Assembly: GCA_003281405.1 (NCBI GenBank) | Contig: QCCD01000001.1 | Span: 185,494 to 249,493, forward strand | Reading direction: 5' to 3' | DNA length: 64,000 nucleotides | DNA from: Prochlorococcus sp. AG-347-K16 | GTDB taxonomy: Bacteria > Cyanobacteriota > Cyanobacteriia > PCC-6307 > Cyanobiaceae | Shown: positions 17,860-26,712 of the stretch, piece after piece | How positions within the stretch are numbered: position 1 is the stretch's first letter | How the letters are laid out: each line of letters starts with the position of its first letter | Translations under genes and position numbers: made by a program | Notes under the pieces: generated by a model | What the model was told of the DNA's origin: nothing | Seen by the model: only the letters and a program-made list of their open reading frames with translations | Databases searched by the model: none

Positions 17860-19245
17860 TTAAGAATCTAAAAGTCTCAAAAGTTCTTCAATATGAGATT
17901 CTTTTGTATTGTAATTTCCCATGACTACCCGTAAAAAATATTTACCTTTAAATTTTGGTCTAGAAAGCATAAAATTATTGTTAATTAGTTCATTAACTTT
18001 AGTTTGAGTCCATGCATCAGAGTCTTTTGGCTCAAGTTTATTTGGCAAGAATGAAACAATATGAAGTGGACCTGAATATATATCAAATTTATTTTTACAA
18101 ATATTTTTTACAAAAAAATCTTTTCTTTTAATTGATGATTTCAATATATTTTCTATTCCATTAAGACCTAAAAAACGTAACCCAAGCCATAGCTTGATAA
18201 CCTCTGCAGGTCTAGATCCTTGTATACCTATTTCTCCTCTATTTATAATATTTTCTTTAGATGATATGTATGGTAGTCCAGTATTAAAAGTATTTTCTAA
18301 CGTACTCATATTAGAAACCAATAATAAAGATGAAGTCTTTGTTATACCAATAATTTTTTGTGGATTTATCGTTATTGAATTAGCCTGATTAATATTATTT
18401 AGACCTTCAATTGGAATAGAAGTTATTGCAAAAATCCCTCCAATTGAACCATCAATATGTAACCATATGTTTCTTTGTTTACAGATTTCACTTATTTCTT
18501 TAATTGGATCAATGGCTCCTCTTACAGTTGTCCCAAGGGTGGCAACAATAGCAAATATTTTTTTATTTTCTTTTGAACATTTATCTAAAGACTTTCTGAG
18601 ATCGTTTATATCCATTCGACCTTGATTATCAGTTTTAATCCTGACAAGATTCCTAGAATCAAGACCCATTACTCTTATACATTTAACGAAAGAAGAATGA
18701 GCATCTTCACTAACAAGTAATACAGAATTAGGATATGTAGCTAATCCAGCATTATTTCTAGCTGCAATAAGTGCATTCAGATTACTTAATGTACCCCCGC
18801 TAGCAGCTATACCTCCTGAGAAATCATTAAACCCAATTTTCTTGGCAAACCATTTGCATAATGATTCCTCAAGCAAAGTTACACTTGGTGATAATTCGTA
18901 AGCGAGAAGATTATTATTTAAACCAGCTGCAATTAAATCTCCCAAAATAGAGAAAATTAAAGGTGGGGGATCAAGGTGAGCTAGTGAGCCAGGATGAACA
19001 GGATTAAATGAATTATTCAAAAGAGATTCAATCTCAGGAAACAAATCTTCCTCAGAGTTTCCATCTTCCGAAGGCATAATGCACTTGAAACTCTCATCAA
19101 AAGGCAAAGGGCCATTTTTATCAGCTTTAGAGAACCAGTCACAAAGAGTTTGACTTGCTCTATTCAGAAGAGTAATCAATTTGTCATTAGTCCCTAAATT
19201 TGACGGGAAATATATATCTTTATTATTAATTAAATCTTCAGCCAT
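17860..19245 (-). CDS. PLP-dependent decarboxylase (group II amino-acid decarboxylase family)
   Basis: A 461-residue fold-type I PLP enzyme of the glutamate/aromatic/diaminobutyrate decarboxylase family. It has the substrate-loop region NPVHPGSLAHLDPPPL (about 81-96), ASGGTLSNLNAL, the cofactor aspartate in HIDGSIGG (D265) and the Schiff-base lysine K297 in NPQKIIGI, where relatives more often have HKW. The substrate cannot be told; L-2,4-diaminobutyrate, glutamate, tyrosine or aspartate decarboxylases all belong here. It is divergent from tadA (43 bases between the starts) and followed by a tiny membrane-protein ORF. Confidence 0.85.
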   Translation of the reverse strand: MAEDLINNKDIYFPSNLGTNDKLITLLNRASQTLCDWFSKADKNGPLPFDESFKCIMPSEDGNSEEDLFPEIESLLNNSFNPVHPGSLAHLDPPPLIFSILGDLIAAGLNNNLLAYELSPSVTLLEESLCKWFAKKIGFNDFSGGIAASGGTLSNLNALIAARNNAGLATYPNSVLLVSEDAHSSFVKCIRVMGLDSRNLVRIKTDNQGRMDINDLRKSLDKCSKENKKIFAIVATLGTTVRGAIDPIKEISEICKQRNIWLHIDGSIGGIFAITSIPIEGLNNINQANSITINPQKIIGITKTSSLLLVSNMSTLENTFNTGLPYISSKENIINRGEIGIQGSRPAEVIKLWLGLRFLGLNGIENILKSSIKRKDFFVKNICKNKFDIYSGPLHIVSFLPNKLEPKDSDAWTQTKVNELINNNFMLSRPKFKGKYFLRVVMGNYNTKESHIEELLRLLDS

Positions 19246-19288
19246 CAGATAAGATATCTATTAATAATTCTATTCTCAATCTTGGTAA

Positions 19289-19804
19289 ATGAGATATATT
19301 TTTGAAAATGTAAATAGTAAAGAAGATCAACAAAGTAAAACAAATAATTCAAAATACACTTTCTGGATGAATTCGATATTAAGAAGATCCAAAGAGATAG
19401 GTAAAGTTGAGCTACCAATCTGTTCAATAATTTTAGATGAGAGAGGAAGATGTATTGGGAGAGGGGTCAACAGGCGGAATATTAATAAAGACCCATTAGG
19501 TCATGCTGAGATAATGGCACTTAGGCAGGCATCTCTAATAAAAAATGATTGGAGATTTAATGAATGTACTATTATCACAAATTTAGAACCTTGTACTATG
19601 TGTTCCTCTGCTCTTATTCAAGCGAGGATGGGTAAAGTGATTTTCGGGGCTTACGATAAGAAAAGAGGTGGATTAGGTGGCTCAATTGACCTATCAAAAC
19701 ATGAAAGTGCTCATCATAAAATGGAAATAATTGGAGGTATCTTGGAAGATGAATGCAGTCAAATTTTACAGATATGGTTCAAAAAGTTGAGGACTCAAAA
19801 ATAG
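19289..19804 (+). CDS. tadA: tRNA-specific adenosine deaminase TadA
   Basis: Zinc-dependent deaminase converting A34 to inosine in tRNA-Arg(ACG). The zinc/catalytic motifs are HAEIMAL and EPCTMCSSALIQARM, as in TadA. The 171-residue ORF is slightly longer than typical because of a polar N-terminal extension; an internal ATG at 19367, just before SILRRSKEIGKVELP, would give the standard length, so the exact start is uncertain. The 3' end overlaps the convergent aminotransferase gene by 26 bases. Confidence 0.92.
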   Translation: MRYIFENVNSKEDQQSKTNNSKYTFWMNSILRRSKEIGKVELPICSIILDERGRCIGRGVNRRNINKDPLGHAEIMALRQASLIKNDWRFNECTIITNLEPCTMCSSALIQARMGKVIFGAYDKKRGGLGGSIDLSKHESAHHKMEIIGGILEDECSQILQIWFKKLRTQK

Positions 19805-20963
19805 AAAATTTCTTAAGCTCAGTATCAAATAGGTTTAATAATCTATCTACATTCTCCTCACATGAATTAAAACCCATTAGCCCTACACGCCAAACCTTAC
19901 CGGATAATTCTCCAAGTCCATTTCCTATCTCAATTCCAAAGTTCCTTAAGAGATGATTTCTAAAGGCATCCCCATCAACTGCTGGTGGTATTTTAACTGT
20001 GGTTAAAGTTGGCAATCTATATTCCTCTGATACATGTAATTCCATTCCAAGATTTTCTAAACCATTCCACAATTTCTTTGCATTATTATTATGTCTATTC
20101 CAAACATTTTCTAAACCCTCATTCGCAATTAATCGTAAACCTTCACGAATAGCAAAATTCATGTTTACTGGAGCAGTATGATGGTAAACACGATCAGAAC
20201 CCCAATACTTATTTAATAGAGATAAATCTAAATACCAGTTAGGTACTTTTGTTTTTCTTGAACTTAGTTTTTCTTCAGCTCTTTTATTCATTGTAAAAGG
20301 GCTTAATCCTGGGGGACAACTTAATCCCTTTTGACTACAACTGTATGCTAGATCAATTTTCCATTCGTCAATTAATAATTCTAAAGCGCCAAGTGAAGTA
20401 ACTGCATCAACTAAAAACAAGCAGTTATTTTTTCTACATACATCCCCAATACCATCAAGAGGTTGTAAAACACCACTTGAAGTTTCAGCATGGACAATAG
20501 CAAAAATTGCTGGTTTTTTAGTTTCTATTTCATATTTGATTTCTTCATAAGAAAAGGATTCACCCCAGTGTTTTTCAATAACAGATACATCAGCTTTATA
20601 TCTTGTTGCCATATCAACGAGTCTGTCTCCAAAATATCCTTTTTTAGCGATAAGAATTTTTTCTCCTTCCTCTATAAAATTAGCTATTGATGCTTCCATA
20701 GCTGCACTCCCAGTACCACTCATTGGAAGAGTCAGACGATTATTACATTGCCAGGTATATCTTAGAAGTTGTTGAACATCAGACATCAATGAAATATATG
20801 CTTCATCTAAGTGACCAATAGGATTCAAAGAAAGAGCGCTTAAGACTTCTGGATGTGCATTTGAAGGACCAGGACCTAATAAAAGTCTAGAGGGAACATA
20901 AGTCTTTGTGAAATGAGATAAATTCTCTTCATTTAAAGCCGAAATAAGTTTTGCTTCTGTCAA
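19779..20963 (-). CDS. Alanine/serine-glyoxylate aminotransferase family protein
   Basis: A 394-residue class V (fold-type I) PLP aminotransferase resembling alanine- and serine-glyoxylate aminotransferases. It begins with LLLGPGPSNAHPEVL, has SGTGSAAMEAS, LVDAVTSLGA with the cofactor aspartate and the Schiff-base lysine K212 in SCSQKGLSCPPGL. In cyanobacteria it probably transaminates glyoxylate to glycine in photorespiration, giving hydroxypyruvate when serine is the donor. The start codon is TTG at 20961-20963; upstream ATGs are out of frame with immediate stops. Convergent with tadA and divergent from glnA. Confidence 0.9.
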   Translation of the reverse strand: MTEAKLISALNEENLSHFTKTYVPSRLLLGPGPSNAHPEVLSALSLNPIGHLDEAYISLMSDVQQLLRYTWQCNNRLTLPMSGTGSAAMEASIANFIEEGEKILIAKKGYFGDRLVDMATRYKADVSVIEKHWGESFSYEEIKYEIETKKPAIFAIVHAETSSGVLQPLDGIGDVCRKNNCLFLVDAVTSLGALELLIDEWKIDLAYSCSQKGLSCPPGLSPFTMNKRAEEKLSSRKTKVPNWYLDLSLLNKYWGSDRVYHHTAPVNMNFAIREGLRLIANEGLENVWNRHNNNAKKLWNGLENLGMELHVSEEYRLPTLTTVKIPPAVDGDAFRNHLLRNFGIEIGNGLGELSGKVWRVGLMGFNSCEENVDRLLNLFDTELKKFSIFESSTF

Positions 20964-21113
20964 AGCATTACATTCAATTACTTTTAAATTAATCTAATAT
21001 CTCCACATAAGCGATATTTATTTAAAGAAATTAATTCAATTTAAATATTTAGGTAAACAATTATTAAACTTATGACTTGAAACACTAAAAGAAGACATCA
21101 AGTCTTAAAAAAA

Positions 21114-21155
21114 GTTATCTTTGATACATAACAAGAATCATCAAGTTATTAATTT
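21114..21155 (+). promoter_or_regulatory. NtcA-type promoter of glnA
   Basis: GTT-N8-TAC at 21114-21127 differs by one base from the NtcA consensus GTA-N8-TAC. A TA-N3-T -10 element (TAATTT, 21150-21155) starts 22 bases after it, the spacing known for class II NtcA-activated cyanobacterial promoters. Transcription would then start close to 21162, giving a leader of about 15 bases before the glnA ATG. This is a sequence match only; binding has not been shown here. Confidence 0.55.
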
Positions 21156-21176
21156 CATATAAGGTATTACAAAATT

Positions 21177-22598
21177 ATGTCTAAATCTCCTCAAGAAGTT
21201 TTAAGTCAAATTAAAGACGAAGGAATTGAACTCATCGATTTAAAATTCACTGATATTCATGGAAAATGGCAACATTTAACTCTTACATCAGACATGATTG
21301 AGGAGGATTCTTTTACAGAAGGTTTGGCATTTGATGGCTCATCAATAAGAGGTTGGAAAGCAATTAATGCCTCGGATATGTCAATGGTTCCCGATGCAAG
21401 TACAGCTTGGATAGATCCTTTTTATAAGCATAAAACTTTAAGTATGATTTGCTCTATTCAAGAGCCAAGAAGCGGGGAACCTTATGATAGGTGTCCAAGA
21501 GCTTTAGCTCAAAAGGCATTAAAATATTTAGACTCGACTGGAATAGCAGATACTGCATTTTTTGGACCAGAACCAGAATTCTTTTTATTTGATGATGTTA
21601 GATATGACTCTAAAGAAGGGGGTTGTTTTTATAGTGTAGATACTATTGAAGCTCCATGGAATACAGGGAGAATTGAAGAAGGGGGAAACCTAGGATACAA
21701 AATACAATATAAAGAAGGATATTTTCCAGTAGCACCAAATGATACTGCGCAAGATATCAGATCTGAGATGCTTCTTCTTATGGGTGAATTAGGTATCCCC
21801 ACTGAAAAACATCACCATGAAGTTGCTGGTGCCGGCCAACACGAGCTTGGAATGAAATTTGATTCGTTAATAAATGCTGCTGATAACGTTATGACTTATA
21901 AATACGTTGTAAGAAATGTTGCAAAAAAATATGGAAAAACAGCAACATTTATGCCTAAACCTGTTTTTAACGACAATGGAACAGGAATGCATGTTCACCA
22001 AAGTTTATGGAAGAGTGGACAGCCACTATTCTTTGGTGAAGGATCATATGCAAATTTATCTCAAACAGCAAGATGGTACATCGGAGGCATACTTAAACAT
22101 GCACCATCATTCTTAGCATTTACTAACCCAACCACTAATAGTTATAAACGATTGGTTCCAGGCTTCGAAGCGCCTGTAAATCTAGTTTATTCTGAGGGTA
22201 ATAGATCAGCTGCGGTAAGAATACCTTTAACAGGACCAAGCCCTAAAGCTAAAAGATTAGAATTCAGATCAGGTGACGCACTTGCAAATCCTTACTTAGC
22301 TTTCTCTGTAATGATGCTTGCTGGTATTGATGGAATTAAAAATCAAATTGATCCTGGTGATGGAGTAGATGTAGATTTATTTGAACTTCCAGCTGATGAG
22401 CTTGCAAAAATTGATACAGTACCTTCATCTCTAAATGACTCACTTAATGCGTTAAAAGCAGATAAAGATTATCTATTAGCTGGTGGAGTATTTACTGAAG
22501 ATTTTATTGATAACTTTATCGATATAAAATACGAAGAGGTACAACAACTAAGACAAAGGCCTCATCCACATGAATTCTTTATGTATTACGATGCATAA
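21177..22598 (+). CDS. glnA: Glutamine synthetase type I
   Basis: Dodecameric enzyme forming glutamine from glutamate, ammonium and ATP, the entry of the GS-GOGAT cycle. The 473 residues carry all the GSI landmarks: FDGSSIRGW (52-60), the metal ligands in GPEPEFFLF (130-138), [12 protein letters not shown] (212-223), [10 protein letters not shown] (267-276), and NRSAAVRIP (342-350). At the position of the adenylylated tyrosine of enterobacterial GSI (NLYDLP), this protein has phenylalanine (F402 in DLFELP), so adenylylation control there is impossible. An NtcA-like promoter lies upstream and a strong hairpin-T terminator downstream. Confidence 0.97.
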   Translation: MSKSPQEVLSQIKDEGIELIDLKFTDIHGKWQHLTLTSDMIEEDSFTEGLAFDGSSIRGWKAINASDMSMVPDASTAWIDPFYKHKTLSMICSIQEPRSGEPYDRCPRALAQKALKYLDSTGIADTAFFGPEPEFFLFDDVRYDSKEGGCFYSVDTIEAPWNTGRIEEGGNLGYKIQYKEGYFPVAPNDTAQDIRSEMLLLMGELGIPTEKHHHEVAGAGQHELGMKFDSLINAADNVMTYKYVVRNVAKKYGKTATFMPKPVFNDNGTGMHVHQSLWKSGQPLFFGEGSYANLSQTARWYIGGILKHAPSFLAFTNPTTNSYKRLVPGFEAPVNLVYSEGNRSAAVRIPLTGPSPKAKRLEFRSGDALANPYLAFSVMMLAGIDGIKNQIDPGDGVDVDLFELPADELAKIDTVPSSLNDSLNALKADKDYLLAGGVFTEDFIDNFIDIKYEEVQQLRQRPHPHEFFMYYDA

Positions 22599-22622
22599 AT
22601 AAAAGAAACAATAGTTTAAATT

Positions 22623-22671
22623 AATCAATTTGAGAAATATCACAAAATATTCTCAAATTGATTTTTTTTTT
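22623..22671 (+). terminator. Rho-independent terminator after glnA
   Basis: The arms AATCAATTTGAGA (22623-22635) and TCTCAAATTGATT (22651-22663) pair perfectly over 13 bp, with further A-T pairing possible in the loop. A run of T follows at 22662-22671. It lies 25 bases after the glnA stop. This is the clearest intrinsic terminator in the window. Confidence 0.9.
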
Positions 22672-22699
22672 GTTGGAATATATATATATAAATCAAAAA

Positions 22700-23755
22700 A
22701 TGGCTAGGCAATCTATCTCAAAAATTGCATATAAAACGCTACAACAAAGTAAAAGCATTGCAGGTTTCGCTCACAAGCAGATTAGTTCAAGATTAATGAA
22801 CTTTATTCTTCCCGATTCAAAGCTTGAAAATTTTAATATAGATAGAGACCTTTTAATGCAAATCCAAAATTCAATGGATATCTTAAGGGAAGAAGATTGG
22901 AATGATGCAGAAAAAAATATATATCCAAAAAAATTATTGTTTGACGAACCATGGCTTAGATATCTAACTCAATATCCTAAAATTTGGCTTGATATGCCTA
23001 ATACATGGGATAGACGAAGAAAACAAAACTTTGATGATCTTCCAACATCAATTGATAAAGATAATTATCCTCAATATTACTTGAGAAATTTTCATCATCA
23101 AACAGATGGTTATTTATCAGATTTTTCAGCTAGCATTTACGACCTACAAGTTGAGATACTTTTCAATGGTAGTGCTGACTCAATGAGGAGGAGAATAATT
23201 AAGCCAATAAAAGAAGGACTTGAAATTTTTAGAGATAGAAAAAAAAGTTCTATAAAAATACTTGATGTGGCTACAGGATCAGGAAGAACATTAAAACAAT
23301 TAAGAGCAGCATTTCCTAATGAAAAAATAACAGGCATTGATTTATCTGATTCATACTTAAAAGAGGCAAGTAGATACATTTCAGATTTAGATGGAGATTT
23401 AATTCAGTTGATAAAAGGTAATGCTGAAGAATTACCTTTTGAAAATGATAGTTTTCAATGCATTTCTTGTGTTTACTTATTTCATGAATTACCTAGAACA
23501 ATTAGAGCTAAAGTATTAAATGAATTTTTTAGAGTTCTTGAACCTGGCGGAATATTAGTTTTAGCTGATTCAATTCAAATAAGTGATTCACCTGACTTTA
23601 CATCCGTAATGGAAAGCTTCTATAAATCTTTTCATGAGCCTTTTTATTGTGATTATATAAAAGAGGATATAGATTCTAAAATTGAGGATGTAGGGTTTAA
23701 AGATGTAAAATCCAATTCCTTTTTTATGACCAAAGTATGGTCTGCTGTAAAGTAA
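22700..23755 (+). CDS. SAM-dependent methyltransferase (UbiE/Methyltransf_11 type)
   Basis: A 352-residue protein from the ATG at 22700 (MARQSISK). An alternative upstream TTG at 22658 would lie inside the glnA terminator and is rejected. The first 150 residues form an uncharacterised domain containing MPNTWDRRRKQNFDDLP; the class I methyltransferase fold follows, with the SAM-binding ILDVATGSGRTLKQLR, the acidic loop GIDLSDSYLKEA and EELPFENDSFQCIS. Substrate unknown; similar cyanobacterial proteins are annotated simply as methyltransferases. It probably has its own promoter downstream of the glnA terminator. Confidence 0.85.
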   Translation: MARQSISKIAYKTLQQSKSIAGFAHKQISSRLMNFILPDSKLENFNIDRDLLMQIQNSMDILREEDWNDAEKNIYPKKLLFDEPWLRYLTQYPKIWLDMPNTWDRRRKQNFDDLPTSIDKDNYPQYYLRNFHHQTDGYLSDFSASIYDLQVEILFNGSADSMRRRIIKPIKEGLEIFRDRKKSSIKILDVATGSGRTLKQLRAAFPNEKITGIDLSDSYLKEASRYISDLDGDLIQLIKGNAEELPFENDSFQCISCVYLFHELPRTIRAKVLNEFFRVLEPGGILVLADSIQISDSPDFTSVMESFYKSFHEPFYCDYIKEDIDSKIEDVGFKDVKSNSFFMTKVWSAVK

Positions 23756-23767
23756 AAAAAAACTCCT

Positions 23768-24031
23768 ATGACCTATTGGGATAAAGATACTATTCAGCTT
23801 GTTCAAAGTCTTAATGACAAATTAAAGATTGATCATTCTAAATGGCATAAAGATAAAGGAAATAAACATAAACGAGCTGCAGAACTAATTTCTGCTGGAT
23901 TATGCCATTTAATTATTTCTTGCAATGATAAGGAAACTATTGAGTATATAGAAGAAAGTGTTAAATGGTTAAAAGAAATAAACGTAGATCAACCTTGCCC
24001 TAGTAAAGATCACCTTTTTAAAGCCAACTGA
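23768..24031 (+). CDS. Conserved-looking hypothetical protein (87 aa)
   Basis: An 87-residue soluble protein starting at ATG 23768, twelve bases after the methyltransferase stop. It is predicted mostly helical, with W4, W26 and W67, a basic KHKRAAELISAGLCHLI helix and a short Cys-Pro-Ser end region. It resembles small uncharacterised proteins of marine picocyanobacteria (possibly DUF6439), a recollection rather than a confirmed match. Its last 22 bases overlap the convergent anti-sigma gene. No function is proposed. Confidence 0.7.
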   Translation: MTYWDKDTIQLVQSLNDKLKIDHSKWHKDKGNKHKRAAELISAGLCHLIISCNDKETIEYIEESVKWLKEINVDQPCPSKDHLFKAN

Positions 24032-24444
24032 AGCCTATTACCTTTACTACTCCATCTAATATCATCAAAACATTCATTAATGATGTATAGGCCGCGGCCA
24101 TTTACACTACTTATTTTTTTTGGTAATTTATAGTCTCTTTTTTTTATTTCTAAACCATTACCTTGATCTTGAATTTGCCAAACACACCAATTAGGAGTAA
24201 TTATTCTTCTTACTCTTATATTTTTTTTTGGATCTAATTTATTTCCATGTTTTACAGCGTTAACTAGAGCTTCATGTAAACCAAGTTTTATAAGATAGCT
24301 TGATTGAGAATTTTTAATAGGTTCTAATAATTGATCGACAAATTCATTTAACTGTAATGAAGATTCGAATTCGTAGTTTGACCAGTTAATTTTTGGTCTT
24401 TTAAAAAATCTTTTTAAAATATTTTTGCCCCGGACTAAGGACAT
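24010..24444 (-). CDS. Anti-sigma regulatory factor (RsbW/SpoIIAB-type ATPase/kinase)
   Basis: A 144-residue GHKL (HATPase_c_2) protein. The N-box is HEALVNAVKHGN (57-68), the G1 box DQGNGL (93-98) and the G2 box NGRGLYII (115-122). Proteins of this type bind a sigma factor or another target and phosphorylate a STAS-domain antagonist in partner-switching systems. A STAS protein gene exists at 48392-48754; pairing is conjecture. It lies downstream of gun4 on the same strand (48-base gap) and overlaps the convergent 87-aa ORF by 22 bases. Confidence 0.85.
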   Translation of the reverse strand: MSLVRGKNILKRFFKRPKINWSNYEFESSLQLNEFVDQLLEPIKNSQSSYLIKLGLHEALVNAVKHGNKLDPKKNIRVRRIITPNWCVWQIQDQGNGLEIKKRDYKLPKKISSVNGRGLYIINECFDDIRWSSKGNRLQLALKR

Positions 24445-24492
24445 AATAATATTTTTATACTGTCTTAATTTTAACTTATTAAATACCTCAAT

Positions 24493-25212
24493 TTAAAGAA
24501 TATTATTGTGTCTCTTTGAAATAGCAGGATGCCGTAGGATGGAGTCCATAAGTCTTACTCCTCTTAGTTGATTTATTAAAGGCATATGTCCATCAGGAGC
24601 ATCCAATGACCAGCAAAAAGATCCAGGATATCTAGTCCATAAGCCCTCTTTTTTCCACCCTATTTTCGGCCACATTAATTCATATTTTTTCCCTACTGAT
24701 TTTAATATCTTTGCTTGAATTGAAAATCCAAATCTACCAGTAGAATAAATAGTCCATAATCTATCTATTGTTTCTAGATCTTTTCCTGACATATTTTTAA
24801 CTTCACTGTAGAAAACATATCCACGTTTTTCAGCTAATTTTCCAGCTAATTTACGTAAGTAGGAACTTGTTAATCTATCTGCTTCTTCAAATTTTTGCTC
24901 AATTAACATCAATTGCATATTTTCATAATTAATATCAATATCTGAATATGTATTAAACCAATTATTAAATTTAGAGTTTTCAAAGAATTCTGGCTTAAAT
25001 TTTTTTAAAACTTGCAATATCCAACCAGCAGCCCAGTCATCTCCTTCTCTATCAAACATATCAAACAGTGATGGGCCAAGATTAAAAATATTTTCGACTT
25101 CAGATTCTATTTGAGTTAATGAATTTATTCTTTTTCTTTGATTGGAATCTACAAATTTTTTTATAAGATCTAATGTAGCATTACTATAGTTATCCTGTTC
25201 TGAGTTATTCAT
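24493..25212 (-). CDS. gun4: GUN4, Mg-chelatase activator
   Basis: Porphyrin-binding protein that stimulates Mg-chelatase (ChlH) at the chlorophyll branch point. The 239 residues comprise an N-terminal helical-repeat region (about 1-90) and the GUN4 core (about 95-230), recognisable from KFEEADRLTSSYLRKL, DRLWTIYSTGRFGFSIQ, the WTRYPGSFCWSLDAPDGHMP segment and the C-terminal HPAI element. This two-domain layout matches cyanobacterial GUN4. It is divergent from mnmH (35 bases between the starts). Confidence 0.9.
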   Translation of the reverse strand: MNNSEQDNYSNATLDLIKKFVDSNQRKRINSLTQIESEVENIFNLGPSLFDMFDREGDDWAAGWILQVLKKFKPEFFENSKFNNWFNTYSDIDINYENMQLMLIEQKFEEADRLTSSYLRKLAGKLAEKRGYVFYSEVKNMSGKDLETIDRLWTIYSTGRFGFSIQAKILKSVGKKYELMWPKIGWKKEGLWTRYPGSFCWSLDAPDGHMPLINQLRGVRLMDSILRHPAISKRHNNIL

Positions 25213-25247
25213 TTTAAAAAATCAATCTAAAAAAATAAAAACTATCC

Positions 25248-26285
25248 ATGTATTTCAAAAGAAAAGAACTAGAGAAATTTAGATGTTTTAAAGGACCACT
25301 TATAGATGTTAGGAGCCCGAGTGAATATTATAAAGGACACATGCCTAATTCTATTAATATTCCACTATTTGATGATGATGAGAGATCCATAATTGGTACA
25401 ATTTACAAAAAAGAAGGTAGAAAAAAAGCAGTCATAGAGGGATTAAAATTTTTTGAAAAAAAAATAGAATTACTTCTTGATAATTTATTCAAGAGTATTG
25501 AGTCTCATACAACTATTCCTAATAATAATGAATTATTTATCAGGATATATTGCTCTAGAGGAGGAATGCGTTCACAAAGTATTGGATGGTTATTAGATAA
25601 ATTTAAATTAAATATAGTTACACTCAATGGGGGATACAAAATATATAGAAGATGGGTATTAGATAGTTTTTCAAATAATTTGAATTTAGTAGTTATTGGC
25701 GGGAAAACAGGAACAGGGAAGACAAGATTATTATCATTACTTGAGAAATATAAATATCAAACTATCGATCTTGAAGGATTTGCTTGTCATAGAGGAAGTA
25801 CATTTGGAGGTTTAGGAATGAAAAAACAACCTTCAAATGAACAATTTGAAAATATAATTGCAGAAAAATTAAATTCTTTTAAATGTTCTAATAATATTTT
25901 TGTAGAAGCTGAAAGTGCAAATATAGGTAAATGTAAAATTCCTCATGAATTATTCAATCAAATGAAAAACTCTAGGAGGATTGAAATTATAAGGAGCGAA
26001 TCTAACAGGTTAGATGAGTTAATAGATACTTATAGTGTATTTAAAAAAGAAGAACTCCAAGAATCAGTACTAAGGATAAAAAAAAGACTAGGACCGCAAA
26101 GAACAAAAATAGCTCTTGAATCAATTCATAATGAGAAATGGGACTTAGTTTGCAGATCAGTTTTAGATTATTACGATAAGTGTTATGAATATGAGAAGGT
26201 TGGCAAAACTAATATAAGGTTAATAGATTTAACTGATAAAAAATATGATGAAAGTATCCTAGAGTTAATAAATAATGTTTTATAA
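25248..26285 (+). CDS. mnmH: tRNA 2-selenouridine synthase MnmH (SelU)
   Basis: Enzyme that acts on 2-thiouridine at the wobble position of certain tRNAs, geranylating it and replacing sulfur with selenium when selenophosphate is available. The 345 residues comprise an N-terminal rhodanese domain (LIDVRSPSEYYKGHMPNSIN; active-site C102 in CSRGGMRS) and a P-loop domain (GGKTGTGKT, 151-159). Length and order match MnmH. No selD is present in this window, so whether selenium chemistry occurs cannot be judged. The start is ATG, divergent from gun4. Confidence 0.9.
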   Translation: MYFKRKELEKFRCFKGPLIDVRSPSEYYKGHMPNSINIPLFDDDERSIIGTIYKKEGRKKAVIEGLKFFEKKIELLLDNLFKSIESHTTIPNNNELFIRIYCSRGGMRSQSIGWLLDKFKLNIVTLNGGYKIYRRWVLDSFSNNLNLVVIGGKTGTGKTRLLSLLEKYKYQTIDLEGFACHRGSTFGGLGMKKQPSNEQFENIIAEKLNSFKCSNNIFVEAESANIGKCKIPHELFNQMKNSRRIEIIRSESNRLDELIDTYSVFKKEELQESVLRIKKRLGPQRTKIALESIHNEKWDLVCRSVLDYYDKCYEYEKVGKTNIRLIDLTDKKYDESILELINNVL

Positions 26286-26345
26286 AATAACTACAAACGA
26301 ATATGAAAAATATTTCCTAATATAAAAAATTATCAACCGAATATT

Positions 26346-26699
26346 ATGACAACAAATAAAACTGCAAAGATACAATTTTATGAGGGAACTGATGAACCAG
26401 TAGTGCCTGAAATAAGACTGACTAGGAGTAAAGATGGTACCACCGGCCAAGCATTATTTTTGTTTGAAAAACCTCAGGCATTATCTTCAATTACAGACGG
26501 TGAAATCACAGGTATGCGGATGATAGATTCCGAAGGTGAAATATTAACTAGAGAAGTTAAAGTTAAGTTTGTTGATGGAGAACCAATATTTTTAGAGGCG
26601 GTATATATTTGGAAGAACACACCAGACTTTGATAGATTTATGAGATTTGCAAATAGTTATGCCAAATCAAATGGATTAGGATATTCTGAAAAGAAGTAG
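26346..26699 (+). CDS. psb28: Photosystem II assembly protein Psb28
   Basis: Small soluble protein that binds PSII assembly intermediates near CP47/cytochrome b559 on the cytoplasmic side of the thylakoid. The 117 residues show the family signature: [20 protein letters not shown] near the start, [18 protein letters not shown] and the conserved C-terminal [17 protein letters not shown]. Length is normal. It is 60 bases after mnmH and 13 bases before the AI-2E-type membrane protein. Confidence 0.94.
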   Translation: MTTNKTAKIQFYEGTDEPVVPEIRLTRSKDGTTGQALFLFEKPQALSSITDGEITGMRMIDSEGEILTREVKVKFVDGEPIFLEAVYIWKNTPDFDRFMRFANSYAKSNGLGYSEKK

Positions 26700-26712
26700 A
26701 ACATTATGAAAA

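Noticed and set aside
22658..22699. Upstream start of the methyltransferase gene
   Set aside because: The TTG lies within the hairpin of the glnA terminator; ATG at 22700 gives the natural N-terminus.
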